Below, one piece after another: positions 23,850-32,887 of a stretch of 41,896 bases of DNA; positions within the stretch are counted from its first letter, which is position 1; every line of letters starts with the position of its first letter. Under the pieces are notes generated by a model, which was not told where the DNA came from, ran no database searches, and saw only the letters and a list, made by a program, of their open reading frames with translations. A program made the translations under genes and the position numbers. This DNA is from Bacilli bacterium (GTDB taxonomy: Bacteria > Bacillota_I > Bacilli_A > RF39 > UBA660), in assembly GCA_017886705.1 (NCBI GenBank), contig JAGHJJ010000085.1, positions 1-41,896 of the forward strand, written 5' to 3'.

Positions 23850-24475
23850 AAATAGGAATATTCGGAGGAAGTTTTAATCCCCCTCATAAGATGCATAAAA
23901 ATATAGCCAAAGAATTAATTAAACACGGTTATGTCGATAAAGTTATCTTTGTACCTACAGGAACAAAATATGAATATAAAAACAACCTAGAATCAAATGC
24001 TACTAGGTATATGATGTTAACACTTATGATAGAAAATGAAAAAGATTTATCCCTAAGTAAGTACGAATTACAAGATAGGCCAGTCTACACATATGAGACT
24101 CTAGATCATTTTAAAAGAAGATATCCAGAAGATGACATTTACTTTATTTGTGGAACAGATAATTTAAGTTATATAGATCAATGGAAAAGAGGAGACTATA
24201 TCTTAAAAAACTATAAAATTTTAGTTATTAAAAGAACAACCGACGAATTAGAACCATTATTAGAAAAATATAAAAATTATCAAAAAAATATAATCGTCAC
24301 TTCTATCAAAGAAGAAACATTATCTTCTACTTATATTAGAGAAGAGATAAAGAAGAAAAAACAAGGTAATATCAAAAAATATCTAGATAAAAAAGTATAT
24401 CAATATATAAAAGAAAATCATTTATATGAAGAAAAGACGGAAAGAAAGTGTTTCTATGCTATTAAAAGTTATTAA
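23846..24475 (+). CDS. nadD: Nicotinate-nucleotide adenylyltransferase
   Basis: 209 residues. GIFGGSFNPPHKMHKNIA is the nucleotidyltransferase motif (GGSFNPxHxxH) at the N-terminus, FICGTDNLSYIDQWKR is typical NadD, and LSSTYIREEI matches the C-terminal ISSTxIR motif. It adenylates NaMN to NaAD. AAAGGAG lies before the ATG, inside the end of prs (4-nt overlap), so the two are translationally coupled. No HD domain is fused, unlike some NadD neighbours (YqeK). Confidence 0.93.
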   Translation: MKIGIFGGSFNPPHKMHKNIAKELIKHGYVDKVIFVPTGTKYEYKNNLESNATRYMMLTLMIENEKDLSLSKYELQDRPVYTYETLDHFKRRYPEDDIYFICGTDNLSYIDQWKRGDYILKNYKILVIKRTTDELEPLLEKYKNYQKNIIVTSIKEETLSSTYIREEIKKKKQGNIKKYLDKKVYQYIKENHLYEEKTERKCFYAIKSY

Positions 24476-24535
24476 AAAACTCTAACTTTGACGAAATATA
24501 AGGTTATATCAAAAACAGAATTGAATAAGAAAATT

Positions 24536-24550
24536 TTGTTAAAATAACAA
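24536..24550 (+). promoter_or_regulatory. Short palindrome before the ADP-ribosylglycohydrolase gene
   Basis: TTGTTA-AAA-TAACAA, a perfect 6-3-6 palindrome 33 bp before the start at 24583. It does not match the 19-bp operator spacing. A weak -10 (TATAGC, 24564-24569) follows. The gap holds no gene. Confidence 0.35.
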
Positions 24551-24582
24551 GTTTGTGTTAAAGTATAGCAAGAGGTGGTTTT

Positions 24583-25332
24583 ATGTTAGGATCAATTATT
24601 GGTCATATTCTAGGAGAAAATTATGGAAGAGAAGGTAGAAGTGTTAAAGATACAAAGGATATTGTTAATTTATTATCTGGTGATAACTTAATCCAAAACA
24701 AAAAGAAAATATCTGAAATTTGTGCTATTTACGATGCTATTATCAATGGAGATAGTAACTATAGTGATTATTTAGAAAAAAGTGATAGTAAAAGTGATGA
24801 TAGTATAGCAGCAATGCGTGTTACTCCTGTTGGTTTTTGCTTTGATCAATTTGAACAAATAGAAGATGAAGCAAAAGAGGCAACGATTCCTACACATGAT
24901 ACAGATGATGCAAAAAAAGCTAGTAAAGCCGTTGCACTTAGTATTTATTTGTTAAGGATTGGCATGCCAAAAAGACGATTAGAAGATTATATGAAACTAA
25001 AATATTATTCTATGAATTATGAACTTGAGGAGTTACAAGAAGATTCTTTTTCTAAAAATGATAAAGAGACAGTACCATATGCTATGGTTTGCTTTTTTAA
25101 ATCAAATTCATTTGAAAATGCGATTGCAAACGCCTTATCGATAGGCGGAGATAGTAGTACTATCACTAGTATTACAGCATCCCTTGCCGAAGCTTATTAT
25201 GGAATTCCAGAAAAAGTAGTAGAAAAATCAAGAGAAATATTGGACGATGGTACTTATAATTTATTAAAAGATAAATATTTTAGTTCCAAAGTGTACAGAA
25301 TAAGAACAGATAATAGAGGACAATATGATTAA
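24583..25332 (+). CDS. ADP-ribosylglycohydrolase-like protein
   Basis: 249 residues. The ARH fold signs are GSIIGHILGENYG at the start, IAAMRVTPVGFCF (the R.xPIG pattern) and ALSIGGDSSTITSITASLAEAYYGIP (the GGDxDT...GAxYG region). ARH enzymes remove ADP-ribose from proteins or small molecules using two Mg ions. Here the C-terminal ligand motif is GGDSST, with Ser in place of the usual second Asp, and no clear N-terminal TDDT motif is present (SGDN is nearest). Activity may be altered or lost. The stop overlaps the next start by 8 nt, and both sit among NAD genes. AGAGGTGG precedes the ATG. Confidence 0.75.
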   Translation: MLGSIIGHILGENYGREGRSVKDTKDIVNLLSGDNLIQNKKKISEICAIYDAIINGDSNYSDYLEKSDSKSDDSIAAMRVTPVGFCFDQFEQIEDEAKEATIPTHDTDDAKKASKAVALSIYLLRIGMPKRRLEDYMKLKYYSMNYELEELQEDSFSKNDKETVPYAMVCFFKSNSFENAIANALSIGGDSSTITSITASLAEAYYGIPEKVVEKSREILDDGTYNLLKDKYFSSKVYRIRTDNRGQYD

Positions 25333-25894
25333 AAAAATAGCTATTAATCCAGACTGGTTTTACCATCGTATACAATTAGAAAAATTAGAAGATATTCTAA
25401 ATACTGGAGCTATTCTTTCTAGAAGACAACAGGGATATCGGAAAATGGATCATACTACTTGGAATGGACTAGATTATATTTCTTTAGCAAAAAGAGAAGA
25501 ATCGGTATGGAATAGTTCCTATAGAAGATTTATTTCTTCCTCCTATGCTTTTATTTTAGCTGGAATTCCAGTAAATAATACGAAGTATATAGAAGATTAT
25601 AATTATGAATTATGGCGTAAATTATCGAAATTGTTTCCCAGTCAGCGCTTCTCACCTTATGAAGATGAGTATCAAGTAAAAGATAAAATAAGTCTAGATA
25701 CTGTAATTGGAATTAAAATACCAGATAAAGAAAAAGACTTTTCTTCGGTGGAGTTTTATAAAGAAAAAGATTGTGCTATTGATATTGTTTTAAATAAGTT
25801 AGGAAGTAATTTAGAAAGTGTTCCTTTTATTGATATTAATGAAGGATTACAAATAGATAGATGTGATATAAAAAAATATATGAAAAATAGATAA
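25325..25894 (+). CDS. Possible ADP-ribosyltransferase-fold protein, unknown
   Basis: 189 residues. The opening WFYHRIQLEKLEDILNTGAI resembles the start of DarT-like and other ART-fold enzymes (YHxTxxxNLxxIlxxGxL). GLDYISLAKRE could be the second motif. EDEYQVKDKISLDTVIGIKI, with Glu before a strand-turn-strand, resembles the third ART motif. This is pattern matching by eye, without alignment, and the H-Y-E reading is tentative. The 8-nt overlap with an ADP-ribosylglycohydrolase gene makes an opposed transferase/hydrolase pair plausible. No membrane or export signal. pncC follows 11 nt later. Confidence 0.45.
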   Translation: MIKKIAINPDWFYHRIQLEKLEDILNTGAILSRRQQGYRKMDHTTWNGLDYISLAKREESVWNSSYRRFISSSYAFILAGIPVNNTKYIEDYNYELWRKLSKLFPSQRFSPYEDEYQVKDKISLDTVIGIKIPDKEKDFSSVEFYKEKDCAIDIVLNKLGSNLESVPFIDINEGLQIDRCDIKKYMKNR

Positions 25895-25905
25895 GGAGAA
25901 TAAAA

Positions 25906-26382
25906 ATGGATTTTAAAGAAATTATACATATTTTACAAGAAAGAAGAAAAACAATTTCTACGATGGAGTCTTGTACTGGTGGTGGAGTTGCGAATGCCAT
26001 TACTAATTGTGAAGGCGCTAGTGAAATATTAAAGTTTAGTGCAGTAACGTATTCTAATGAATATAAAATTAAACAGGGCGTATCAAGTGAAGTAATTGAT
26101 AAATATACAGTCTATAGTATGGAAACAGCAGATGAGATGAGTAAAAAAATTACAGAGTATGCAAATAGTGATTATGGAGTAGGGATTACTGGACAATTAA
26201 ATAGACAAGATCCAGCCAATCCTGTAGGAGAGGATAATGTTGTCTACATTAGTATTTATGATAGAGAAAATAATAAGTACTATAGAGAAACCATGGAAGT
26301 TCATAAGGAAAGTAGAAAATTAAATAAAGATCATGTCATTGATAAAATCATTGAAATGTTGGAAACTATATTAAAAAAATGA
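25906..26382 (+). CDS. pncC: Nicotinamide-nucleotide amidase (CinA C-terminal domain)
   Basis: 158 residues, a stand-alone CinA C-terminal domain. ISTMESCTGGGVANAITNCEGASEIL has the catalytic Ser region (ESCTGG), followed by AVTYSNEYKIKQGV and YGVGITGQLNRQDPANPVGE, the expected TGxxGP-like loop though with Q/L where GP is usual. It deamidates NMN to NaMN, sending NMN from DNA ligase and other NAD use back to NadD. AAGGAG lies before the ATG. Its place in this locus fits the biochemical role. Confidence 0.88.
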   Translation: MDFKEIIHILQERRKTISTMESCTGGGVANAITNCEGASEILKFSAVTYSNEYKIKQGVSSEVIDKYTVYSMETADEMSKKITEYANSDYGVGITGQLNRQDPANPVGEDNVVYISIYDRENNKYYRETMEVHKESRKLNKDHVIDKIIEMLETILKK

Positions 26383-26405
26383 TAAAATATTAATGAGGTG
26401 AAAAC

Positions 26406-27155
26406 ATGAAAGAATCTACTTTAGCAAAAGTAAGAGAAGAGTATAAGAAAGTAGTAAATGAAACTAACCAGCTTTTGTCTTATAAACAAGAATTAAAATC
26501 TTTAGAACAGGATGAGAATGTAAAAAGATATCTAGAACTCCTAGAATTAGTAGATAGAGATTATGAAGCACCATCAATAGAGAAGATGATTGCTGCTGCT
26601 TATCTAAATGCCAATATAGAGAATAGTGATAGTAATCATATTATGGTATATGTCGGAACCTATCATAGAGATACTGATATGTATCGGGATAATGATACCA
26701 TAACACAAGATGATAGTAAGGCTAGTTATAAAGCATATTTAGATTTAGAAACACAAGCGGCTTATAATATTGCTATAGAAGAAGTAAGAGAATTCGAAAA
26801 AGAACACTTGACAATATATCTTCCAGTAGAAGGAGTTAGTCAAAACGATTATATGGCCAAATATTTTGAACTGCAAATATGGTTTCGTAAACAATTAATG
26901 ACACATTCTCAAAAAGAAGTGATAGGAAAATTACAAGAGAATATGGATATAAAATATCAAAAACTATCCTCAGCATGTCAAAACAATCCAACACTGCAAT
27001 TACAAGTTGGAAAACCTGCTAAACCAGTATCTTTTGACGTAGACCAATTTGTAACAACACATCCTGAGGCTGGTTTTTTAGAAGAGTTTTGTCTATCTCC
27101 TGAAAATAGAGCTAAAGTAAAACAATATAGAAATAAGCATAGTGAAAATCACTAG
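26406..27155 (+). CDS. Unknown helical protein of the NAD locus
   Basis: 249 residues, soluble, charged, largely helical. The N-terminal 45 residues look coiled-coil (REEYKKVVNETNQLLSYKQE). A middle part reads NHIMVYVGTYHRDTDMYRDN and a helix-rich C-terminal half ends in PENRAKVKQYRNKHSENH. No family recognised. It lies 23 nt after pncC (TGAGGTGA upstream) and just before the NrtR-type regulator, so it may be the last gene of the preceding operon. Confidence 0.55.
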   Translation: MKESTLAKVREEYKKVVNETNQLLSYKQELKSLEQDENVKRYLELLELVDRDYEAPSIEKMIAAAYLNANIENSDSNHIMVYVGTYHRDTDMYRDNDTITQDDSKASYKAYLDLETQAAYNIAIEEVREFEKEHLTIYLPVEGVSQNDYMAKYFELQIWFRKQLMTHSQKEVIGKLQENMDIKYQKLSSACQNNPTLQLQVGKPAKPVSFDVDQFVTTHPEAGFLEEFCLSPENRAKVKQYRNKHSENH

Positions 27156-27171
27156 CTTTTTTCTTGAATTA

Positions 27172-27180
27172 TGTTATAAT
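27172..27180 (+). promoter_or_regulatory. Extended -10 of the nrtR gene
   Basis: TGTTATAAT, 25 nt before the start at 27205; no good -35. I see no copy of the 19-bp operator here, so the regulator may not control itself. Confidence 0.5.
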
Positions 27181-27204
27181 CAAAGTATAAATAAGAGGTG
27201 TGAT

Positions 27205-28035
27205 ATGAAAAAAGAATATAAAACTGAAGAAGAATTCTTAAAAGACTATGATCCAAAAGCTTTTGATCAATTATCTATGACATCAGATATCTTATTAATT
27301 AGTGTATCTGATCAAGAACAGACAAATTACCGTAAAACAAGTAAAAAAATGATGAGTATTCTACTAGTAAAAAGAGATGATTATCCCTATAAAGATAAAT
27401 GGTGCTTACCTGGAGGCTTCCTAAATCCTAAAACAGAAACATTAGAAGAGTGCGCTAAAAGAGTATTAAAGAGGGAAACCAATTTATCAAATATTTACTT
27501 AGAACAATTATATACCTATGATGCGATTGATAGAGACCCTAGAACCAGAGTAGTCTCTACTGCCTATATTGCTTTAATAGATAAAAATAAATTAACGGAA
27601 ATGATTAATCTTAATGCATCCTGGTTTGATATTGTTTTATTAGAAGAAAAAAATAATATTGTAGACATCACTTTAGATAATGGAAAAGACACCATTCAAC
27701 TTTCTATAAAGAAAGAACTACGTGAGAAAACAACCGATCGTTATCGTTTTATGGCAATAAAAAATGAAAGTTTAGCCTTTGATCATGCTCTGGTTATTCT
27801 AGCGGGAATTGAAAGAATAAGAAATAAAATTAATTATACTGATATTGTCTTTAATATGATGCCAGACTATTTTACTTTAGGAGAATTACAACAAGTCTAT
27901 GAAGTAATATTAAATAAAAAACTACTTGATCCTGCTTTCAGAAGAATTATTGCCAATAAAGTAGTAAAAACAAAGAAAATGAAAACTGGAGAAGGACATC
28001 GTCCATCGGCCTTATTTAAATATAAAGGAAAGTAA
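27205..28035 (+). CDS. nrtR: NrtR-type NUDIX-related transcriptional regulator of NAD metabolism
   Basis: 276 residues from ATG 27205 (AGAGGTGTG upstream). The N-terminal NUDIX-like domain reads MSILLVKRDDYPYKDKWCLP, then GGFLNPKTETLEECAKRVLK and RET; the box lacks the EExG end (KRETNLSN), as expected for a sensing rather than hydrolysing domain. The C-terminal winged helix has FTLGELQQVYEVILNKKLLD, PAFRRII and GHRPSALFKYKG, the standard NrtR ending. In known cases NrtR represses NAD genes and is released by ADP-ribose or related NAD metabolites. Its place inside a NAD locus with repeated palindromes fits. It overlaps nothing and nadK follows at once. Confidence 0.85.
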   Translation: MKKEYKTEEEFLKDYDPKAFDQLSMTSDILLISVSDQEQTNYRKTSKKMMSILLVKRDDYPYKDKWCLPGGFLNPKTETLEECAKRVLKRETNLSNIYLEQLYTYDAIDRDPRTRVVSTAYIALIDKNKLTEMINLNASWFDIVLLEEKNNIVDITLDNGKDTIQLSIKKELREKTTDRYRFMAIKNESLAFDHALVILAGIERIRNKINYTDIVFNMMPDYFTLGELQQVYEVILNKKLLDPAFRRIIANKVVKTKKMKTGEGHRPSALFKYKGK

Positions 28036-28036
28036 T

Positions 28037-28828
28037 ATGAAGAGTGTTAAATTATTTGTAAATGATAATGAAACTTCTAAAAATGTTTCAAAAATAGTAA
28101 AAGAAAAACTAGAAAGTGCTAATTTTCAGGTAGTAGAAGATAATTATGACCTAGCTATTGCGATTGGTGGAGATGGTTCTTTCTTAAGAATGATAAAATC
28201 TTCAAACTTTAATGAAAATTGTCTCTATATTGGTATTAATGCCGGAACATTAGGCTTTGCGCAAGAAGTAAATGTAGAAGAGATTGATAAGTTTATCTTA
28301 GATTTAGAAAATAATAATTATAAAGTAGAAAATATTGGTATTCAAGAAATTGAAATTAAAACACCAGATACTATTTCTAAACAATTATCATTAAATGAAA
28401 TGATAGTAAGAGATATGGAATTAAATACTGCTAATCTAAAGGTTTTAGTAGAAGATGTGTTATTAGAAGATTTTGTAGGGGATGGACTGCTTCTAGCAAC
28501 TTCTTTTGGTTCTACTGCATATAACTTAAGTTTTGGAGGAAGTATTGTCTATAATACTTTTCATACATTGCAACTAACACCGATTGCTCCATTAAATAAT
28601 AAGTCCTATAGAAATTTATTAAACTCGGTAATCCTACCAGATAATAAAGAAATAGTAATAAAACCATGCAATCGTACCAAAAACTTATTAATTACTGTGG
28701 ATGGAGATAATAACTTCTATAAGAATGTAGATTATGTATCGTCTAAAGTAAGTGGTAGAGAAATTCAAATACTAAGAATGAAAGATTATAATTTTATTAA
28801 AAAGATTAATGATAAGTTTTTAAAATAG
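28037..28828 (+). CDS. nadK: NAD kinase
   Basis: 263 residues, the normal bacterial length. AIAIGGDGSFLRMI is the GGDG ATP/NAD motif, followed by YIGINAGTLGFAQEV and DGLLLATSFGSTAYNLSFGG, both diagnostic. It phosphorylates NAD to NADP. The start lies 1 nt after the nrtR stop (AAGGAAAG upstream), so the two are co-expressed and probably coupled. Confidence 0.95.
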   Translation: MKSVKLFVNDNETSKNVSKIVKEKLESANFQVVEDNYDLAIAIGGDGSFLRMIKSSNFNENCLYIGINAGTLGFAQEVNVEEIDKFILDLENNNYKVENIGIQEIEIKTPDTISKQLSLNEMIVRDMELNTANLKVLVEDVLLEDFVGDGLLLATSFGSTAYNLSFGGSIVYNTFHTLQLTPIAPLNNKSYRNLLNSVILPDNKEIVIKPCNRTKNLLITVDGDNNFYKNVDYVSSKVSGREIQILRMKDYNFIKKINDKFLK

Positions 28829-28852
28829 GAACATACTACTACTGGTGATAGT

Positions 28853-29788
28853 ATGAAAATAAGACTGGGTTATGCCTGTATTAGTGAAACGATAGAAGGA
28901 ACATCTTCTAGTACTTATTCCTATACGAAATATAAAGAAGAAAAAGATAATAAAAAATTAGAGAGTATTATTTTCTCTAATCTTTTTCATTTACAACAAC
29001 TATTACTCTATAATAATAAAAATAATATTCATTTTTTTAGACTAAGTTCTAATATTATCCCGCTTGCAACTAAAAAAGAAGTAAAATTTGACTACTTTAC
29101 TCCTTATCAAAGAAATTATCAAAAATTAGCAGAGTTAATCAAAGAAAAAAATATGAGAGTAGATTTTCATCCTAGTGAATATTGCATCATTAACAGTACT
29201 AGAAAAGAAGTAGTAGAGGCAAGTTTTGAAATATTAAAATATCATTATAGATTACTTACTTATTTAAAAATAGATAAGCCTCTTTTAGTATTACATATAG
29301 GAAGTAAAGAATTTGGAAAAGAAAAATCTATCACTAGATTTGTTCATAATTTTTATAAACTACCAAAAGAAATACAAAATGTAATTGCTATTGAAAACGA
29401 TGATAAATCTTATCATATTGAAGATTGCCTAACTTTATCTAAATTAATAGATAGACCAGTAATATTTGATTATCATCATCACTGTTGTAATACAGTATCA
29501 ACTAATCTAGAAGATATACTACCAAAAGTAATTGCTACTTGGCAACAAACTCCTAAAATGCATTTTTCTTCACCAAAAAGCAAGTTAAAAAAAGAAATAA
29601 GATCTCACCATGATTATATTGATAGTGATGAGTTTATCAAGTTTCTTGGCTATGTAAAAAACTTAGGAAAGGATATCGATATTATGATAGAAGCTAAGAA
29701 AAAAGATGAAGCGATGTTTCGCCTAATTAGAGAATTAAAATATAAAACAGAAATAAAGTTTTTAGATGATACTAGTTTTATGTTATAA
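28853..29788 (+). CDS. uvsE: UV damage endonuclease UvsE/UVDE
   Basis: 311 residues. MKIRLGYACISETIE is the family start. Metal-ligand motifs on a TIM barrel follow: VDFHPSEYCIINS, LLVLHIGSKEFGKE, VIAIENDDKSYHIEDCL, VIFDYHHHCCN, and DIMIEAKKKDEA near the end. UVDE nicks DNA 5' to UV photoproducts and some other lesions in a path separate from UvrABC; spore formers often keep it. CTGGTGATAGT precedes the ATG. The 24-nt gap to nadK has no terminator, so it may be read with the NAD genes. Confidence 0.93.
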   Translation: MKIRLGYACISETIEGTSSSTYSYTKYKEEKDNKKLESIIFSNLFHLQQLLLYNNKNNIHFFRLSSNIIPLATKKEVKFDYFTPYQRNYQKLAELIKEKNMRVDFHPSEYCIINSTRKEVVEASFEILKYHYRLLTYLKIDKPLLVLHIGSKEFGKEKSITRFVHNFYKLPKEIQNVIAIENDDKSYHIEDCLTLSKLIDRPVIFDYHHHCCNTVSTNLEDILPKVIATWQQTPKMHFSSPKSKLKKEIRSHHDYIDSDEFIKFLGYVKNLGKDIDIMIEAKKKDEAMFRLIRELKYKTEIKFLDDTSFML

Positions 29789-29789
29789 T
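29781..29789 (+). promoter_or_regulatory. Extended -10 element of murI, inside the end of uvsE
   Basis: TGTTATAAT overlaps the uvsE stop codon, 21 nt before the murI start. Confidence 0.45.
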
Positions 29790-29809
29790 AAGTAGCAGGA
29801 TGTGATAGC

Positions 29810-30526
29810 ATGAATAAAAAAATAGGTGTTCTAGATTCTGGTATAGGAGGTACTACGGTATTAAATAAAATAGTAGAGCTACTTCCTAATGAAGAATATA
29901 TCTATTATGCCGACACCAAAAACAATCCCTATGGAGAAAAAAGTGAAGAAGAACTTTATAAGATTGTGAAAGAAATCGTTACTTTTTTAATAAATAAAAA
30001 GAATTGTAAAATCATTGTTCTAGCATGTAATACCGCAACGACAAAATGTATGAAAAAATTACAGAAAGAATTTCCGGATATGTTATTTGTAGGAACGGTA
30101 CCTGCGGTAAAAGTTGCTTGTGATAATCACTATAAACATACTCTAGTACTAGCAACACCCGCAACCATTGACTCGGAAAGAATGGCTGAGTTAGTCAAAG
30201 ATAATAAAAAAGATGATCAAGAAATGATACTATATCCTTGTCCAGGATTAGCAGATGCCATAGAAAAAGAAAGAAAAGATAAAATAATACAAATATTAAA
30301 AAAAATAAAACAAGAAATGCAAGATAAAAAAATAGACTCTATTGTCTTAGGTTGTACGCATTATCCATTAATTAAAGATCAAATAAAAGAATATTTTCCT
30401 AATGTGATGCTATTAGATGGCTCTTTCGGAGTAGCACAAGAAGTAAAACGACAATTAGAAAGTCATAATTTACTAAGCCAAACAAGCACTGGTAACATAG
30501 AATATATAGATTCAGAAGGAATTTAA
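29810..30526 (+). CDS. murI: Glutamate racemase
   Basis: 238 residues. IGVLDSGIGGTTVLNKI holds the first active-site region (Asp, Ser). VLACNTATT carries the first catalytic Cys and VLGCTHYPLI the second; YADTKNNPYGEKS is also diagnostic. It makes D-glutamate for peptidoglycan. It is slightly shorter than usual (about 265). GATGTGATAGC precedes the ATG. A strong terminator overlaps its stop codon. Confidence 0.93.
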   Translation: MNKKIGVLDSGIGGTTVLNKIVELLPNEEYIYYADTKNNPYGEKSEEELYKIVKEIVTFLINKKNCKIIVLACNTATTKCMKKLQKEFPDMLFVGTVPAVKVACDNHYKHTLVLATPATIDSERMAELVKDNKKDDQEMILYPCPGLADAIEKERKDKIIQILKKIKQEMQDKKIDSIVLGCTHYPLIKDQIKEYFPNVMLLDGSFGVAQEVKRQLESHNLLSQTSTGNIEYIDSEGI

Positions 30527-30541
30527 CTTCCTTCTTTTTTT
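30514..30541 (+). terminator. Terminator of murI
   Basis: AGAAGGAA (30514-30521) / TTCCTTCT (30528-30535), 6-nt loop that contains the murI stop, then T6. Confidence 0.85.
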
Positions 30542-30550
30542 CTTTTATTG

Positions 30551-30556
30551 TATAAT
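30551..30556 (+). promoter_or_regulatory. -10 element of the phospholipid cassette
   Basis: TATAAT, 18 nt before the start at 30574, with no convincing -35. The leader must be very short; AGGGTGATAGT is the ribosome site. Confidence 0.45.
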
Positions 30557-30573
30557 GATAATAGGGTGATAGT

Positions 30574-31167
30574 ATGAATAACTTGTTTTATAGGATAGTA
30601 CGTCTTATAGTAAGATTTTTATTCTTATCCTTGTTTCGACCTAGGATAAAAGGAATTGAGAATATTCCTAAGAATGAAAATTACATCTTAGCTGGAAATC
30701 ATACAAAATGGTTAGATCCCGTAATGTTAGTAGCTATCGTAAAAGATGAGATTCACTTTCTTGCGAAAGACTCTTTATTCAAAGGAATAACAAAACCTAT
30801 TGTTAAAGGTATGGGAGCAATTTCAGTAAATAGAAAGATTCATGATCATCAAGCCTTAGAAAATGCCATAGATGCTTTAAGAAAAGGCGCTGTAATAGGA
30901 ATATTTCCCGAAGGAACAATCAATAGAGAGAAAAAAGAGCCTACGTTACCTTTTAAAATAGGAGCAGTAAAAATGGCAAATACAACAAATACTAAAATTA
31001 TACCATTTGTAATTACTGGTAAATATAAAGTATTTTCATCTACCATCACAATAGAATTTTTAAAACCAAGGACTATCTCTAATAATTTAGATTTAGAAAA
31101 TGAAAAATTAAGAGACGAAATAAATAAAAAATTGGAGGAAAAATATGAATGTAGTCAATCTAATTAG
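30574..31167 (+). CDS. plsC: 1-acyl-glycerol-3-phosphate acyltransferase (PlsC family), first copy
   Basis: 197 residues. The acyltransferase motifs are present in order: AGNHTKWLDPVML (HX4D), AISVNRKI (block II), FPEGTINREKKEPTLPFKIG (block III, FPEGT) and KIIPFVITGKY (block IV). One hydrophobic N-terminal segment anchors it. It acylates lysophosphatidate or a related lysophospholipid. The end overlaps the acyl-CoA synthetase gene by 23 nt, and a second PlsC follows that gene. Confidence 0.88.
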   Translation: MNNLFYRIVRLIVRFLFLSLFRPRIKGIENIPKNENYILAGNHTKWLDPVMLVAIVKDEIHFLAKDSLFKGITKPIVKGMGAISVNRKIHDHQALENAIDALRKGAVIGIFPEGTINREKKEPTLPFKIGAVKMANTTNTKIIPFVITGKYKVFSSTITIEFLKPRTISNNLDLENEKLRDEINKKLEEKYECSQSN

Positions 31168-32887
31168 ACAGAAAATGATGAAGACACCTTGGACAAAATA
31201 TTATAAAAAAGAAGATAGAAAAATAAAAATAGAAGATATTTCTATTTATCAAATGTTAGCAAAAAATAATATTTCAAGAGATAAGAATATCGCAATTAAT
31301 TATTATGGAACGCTAATTACTTATAAAGAACTTTTTCATAAAATTAATCAAGCTGCGAATGCTTTTCGTAGTCAAGGAATTAGAAGAGGGGATATTGTTA
31401 CAATTTGTATGCCAAACACTCCGGAAGCACTAATTTCTTTTTATGCACTTAATAAAATTGGTGCAATTGCGAATATGATTCATCCCTTATCTGGAGAGCA
31501 AGAAATAAAAGAATATTTAACATCTACTCATAGTGTTATGTTAATTATGATTGATATTTGCTATGAAAAGGTGAAAAATGTAATAAAAGAAACAGATGTA
31601 TATAAGACGATTGTGACATCAGCAAGTGACTCCATGGGATTTTTATTAAGTTTTGGATATCAAGTAACACAGGGATACAAGATAAAAAAACCAAAACGTA
31701 GTGAAGAGTATGTCTATTGGAAAGATTTCATTAGAAAAGGTCTAAATTACCGAGAAACGGGAGAGACTGCTACTGGTAAAGATACACCAGCTGTCATATT
31801 ACATAGTGGTGGAACGACAGGGAATCCTAAAGGTATTGTGTTATCTAATGGAAACTTTAATGCTTTATCTATGCAAGCAAAAATTGCTTTTAATGAAGTT
31901 CGTCCTGGTGAAAAAGTACTAGCAATCATGCCTATTTTTCATGGATTTGGTTTAGGTGTATCTATCAATGCTCCTTTAGTGTTAGGGTGTGAAGTCATAT
32001 TAATACCACAGTTTAATGCTAAAAAGTTTGATAAATTATTAGAAAAATATAAACCTAATGTTTTATTCGGAGTTCCCACTCTTTTTGAAGCTTTAATTAA
32101 TACAAAAAATGAACGTTTGGATTTAAGTATGGTAAGATATGTCATTAGTGGAGGAGATAGCTTGTCTAGTTCTCTAGAAAGAAGAATTAATGTTTTCTTA
32201 GCGAGTCATAAAGCAAGAGTAGAGATTTCTCAAGGATATGGAATGACAGAGTCTTTAGCAGCCGTAGCACTTGCTTTTGGAAAAGCTAATAAACCTGGTA
32301 GTATTGGAATACCTTTTCCTAGTAATTATATAAAAATAGTAAAACCTAGGACCCAGGAAGAAGTACCATATGGAGAAGATGGAGAAATTTGTATTTCTGG
32401 ACCAACAGTGATGTTAGGATATTTAGACAATGAAAAAGAAACTAATGAGATGCTACAAATTCATAAAGATGGTCTTGTTTGGTTACATACTGGTGATATG
32501 GGAATGATGGATGAGGATGGAGTAGTGTTTTACCGTCAGAGAATAAAGAGAATGATTATCTCTAGTGGTTATAATATTTATCCAGCTCATGTAGAACAAG
32601 TAATAGAAGAACATCCGGCTGTATTAAAATGTACTGTAGTAGGTATTCCACATCCATATAAGATGGAAGTTCCTAAAGCTTATATTGTATTAAAAAATGG
32701 ATATAGCCCATTAGGTGTTAGAAAAAGTATTAGAGAACAGTGTAAAAAGAATTTGGCTGCCTATGCGATTCCATATGAATTTGAATATCGAAAAAGTCTT
32801 CCTAAAACATTAATTGGTAAAGTAGACTTTAAAAAATTACAAGAAGAAAATAGCGAGCATAGAAAGAGTGTTAGAGATGGAAAATAA
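31145..32887 (+). CDS. AMP-dependent acyl-CoA/acyl-ACP synthetase
   Basis: 580 residues of the ANL superfamily. P-loop-like AMP motif ILHSGGTTGNPKGIVLSNGN, QGYGMTESLAAVALAFG, and WLHTGDMGMMDEDGVVFYRQR, RIKRMIISSGYNIYPAHVEQ; the catalytic Lys near the end is in KTLIGKVDFKK. It activates a fatty acid to acyl-AMP and then a thioester. GGAGG lies just before the ATG, inside the first plsC (23-nt overlap). Flanking acyltransferases suggest fatty acid recycling into phospholipids, as done by the fused Aas protein elsewhere. Confidence 0.9.
   Translation: MNVVNLIRQKMMKTPWTKYYKKEDRKIKIEDISIYQMLAKNNISRDKNIAINYYGTLITYKELFHKINQAANAFRSQGIRRGDIVTICMPNTPEALISFYALNKIGAIANMIHPLSGEQEIKEYLTSTHSVMLIMIDICYEKVKNVIKETDVYKTIVTSASDSMGFLLSFGYQVTQGYKIKKPKRSEEYVYWKDFIRKGLNYRETGETATGKDTPAVILHSGGTTGNPKGIVLSNGNFNALSMQAKIAFNEVRPGEKVLAIMPIFHGFGLGVSINAPLVLGCEVILIPQFNAKKFDKLLEKYKPNVLFGVPTLFEALINTKNERLDLSMVRYVISGGDSLSSSLERRINVFLASHKARVEISQGYGMTESLAAVALAFGKANKPGSIGIPFPSNYIKIVKPRTQEEVPYGEDGEICISGPTVMLGYLDNEKETNEMLQIHKDGLVWLHTGDMGMMDEDGVVFYRQRIKRMIISSGYNIYPAHVEQVIEEHPAVLKCTVVGIPHPYKMEVPKAYIVLKNGYSPLGVRKSIREQCKKNLAAYAIPYEFEYRKSLPKTLIGKVDFKKLQEENSEHRKSVRDGK

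Noticed and set aside
24536..24550. TTGTTAAAATAACAA as an eighth NAD operator
   Set aside because: Half-sites and spacing do not match the 19-bp core, so it is listed only as an unrelated palindrome.
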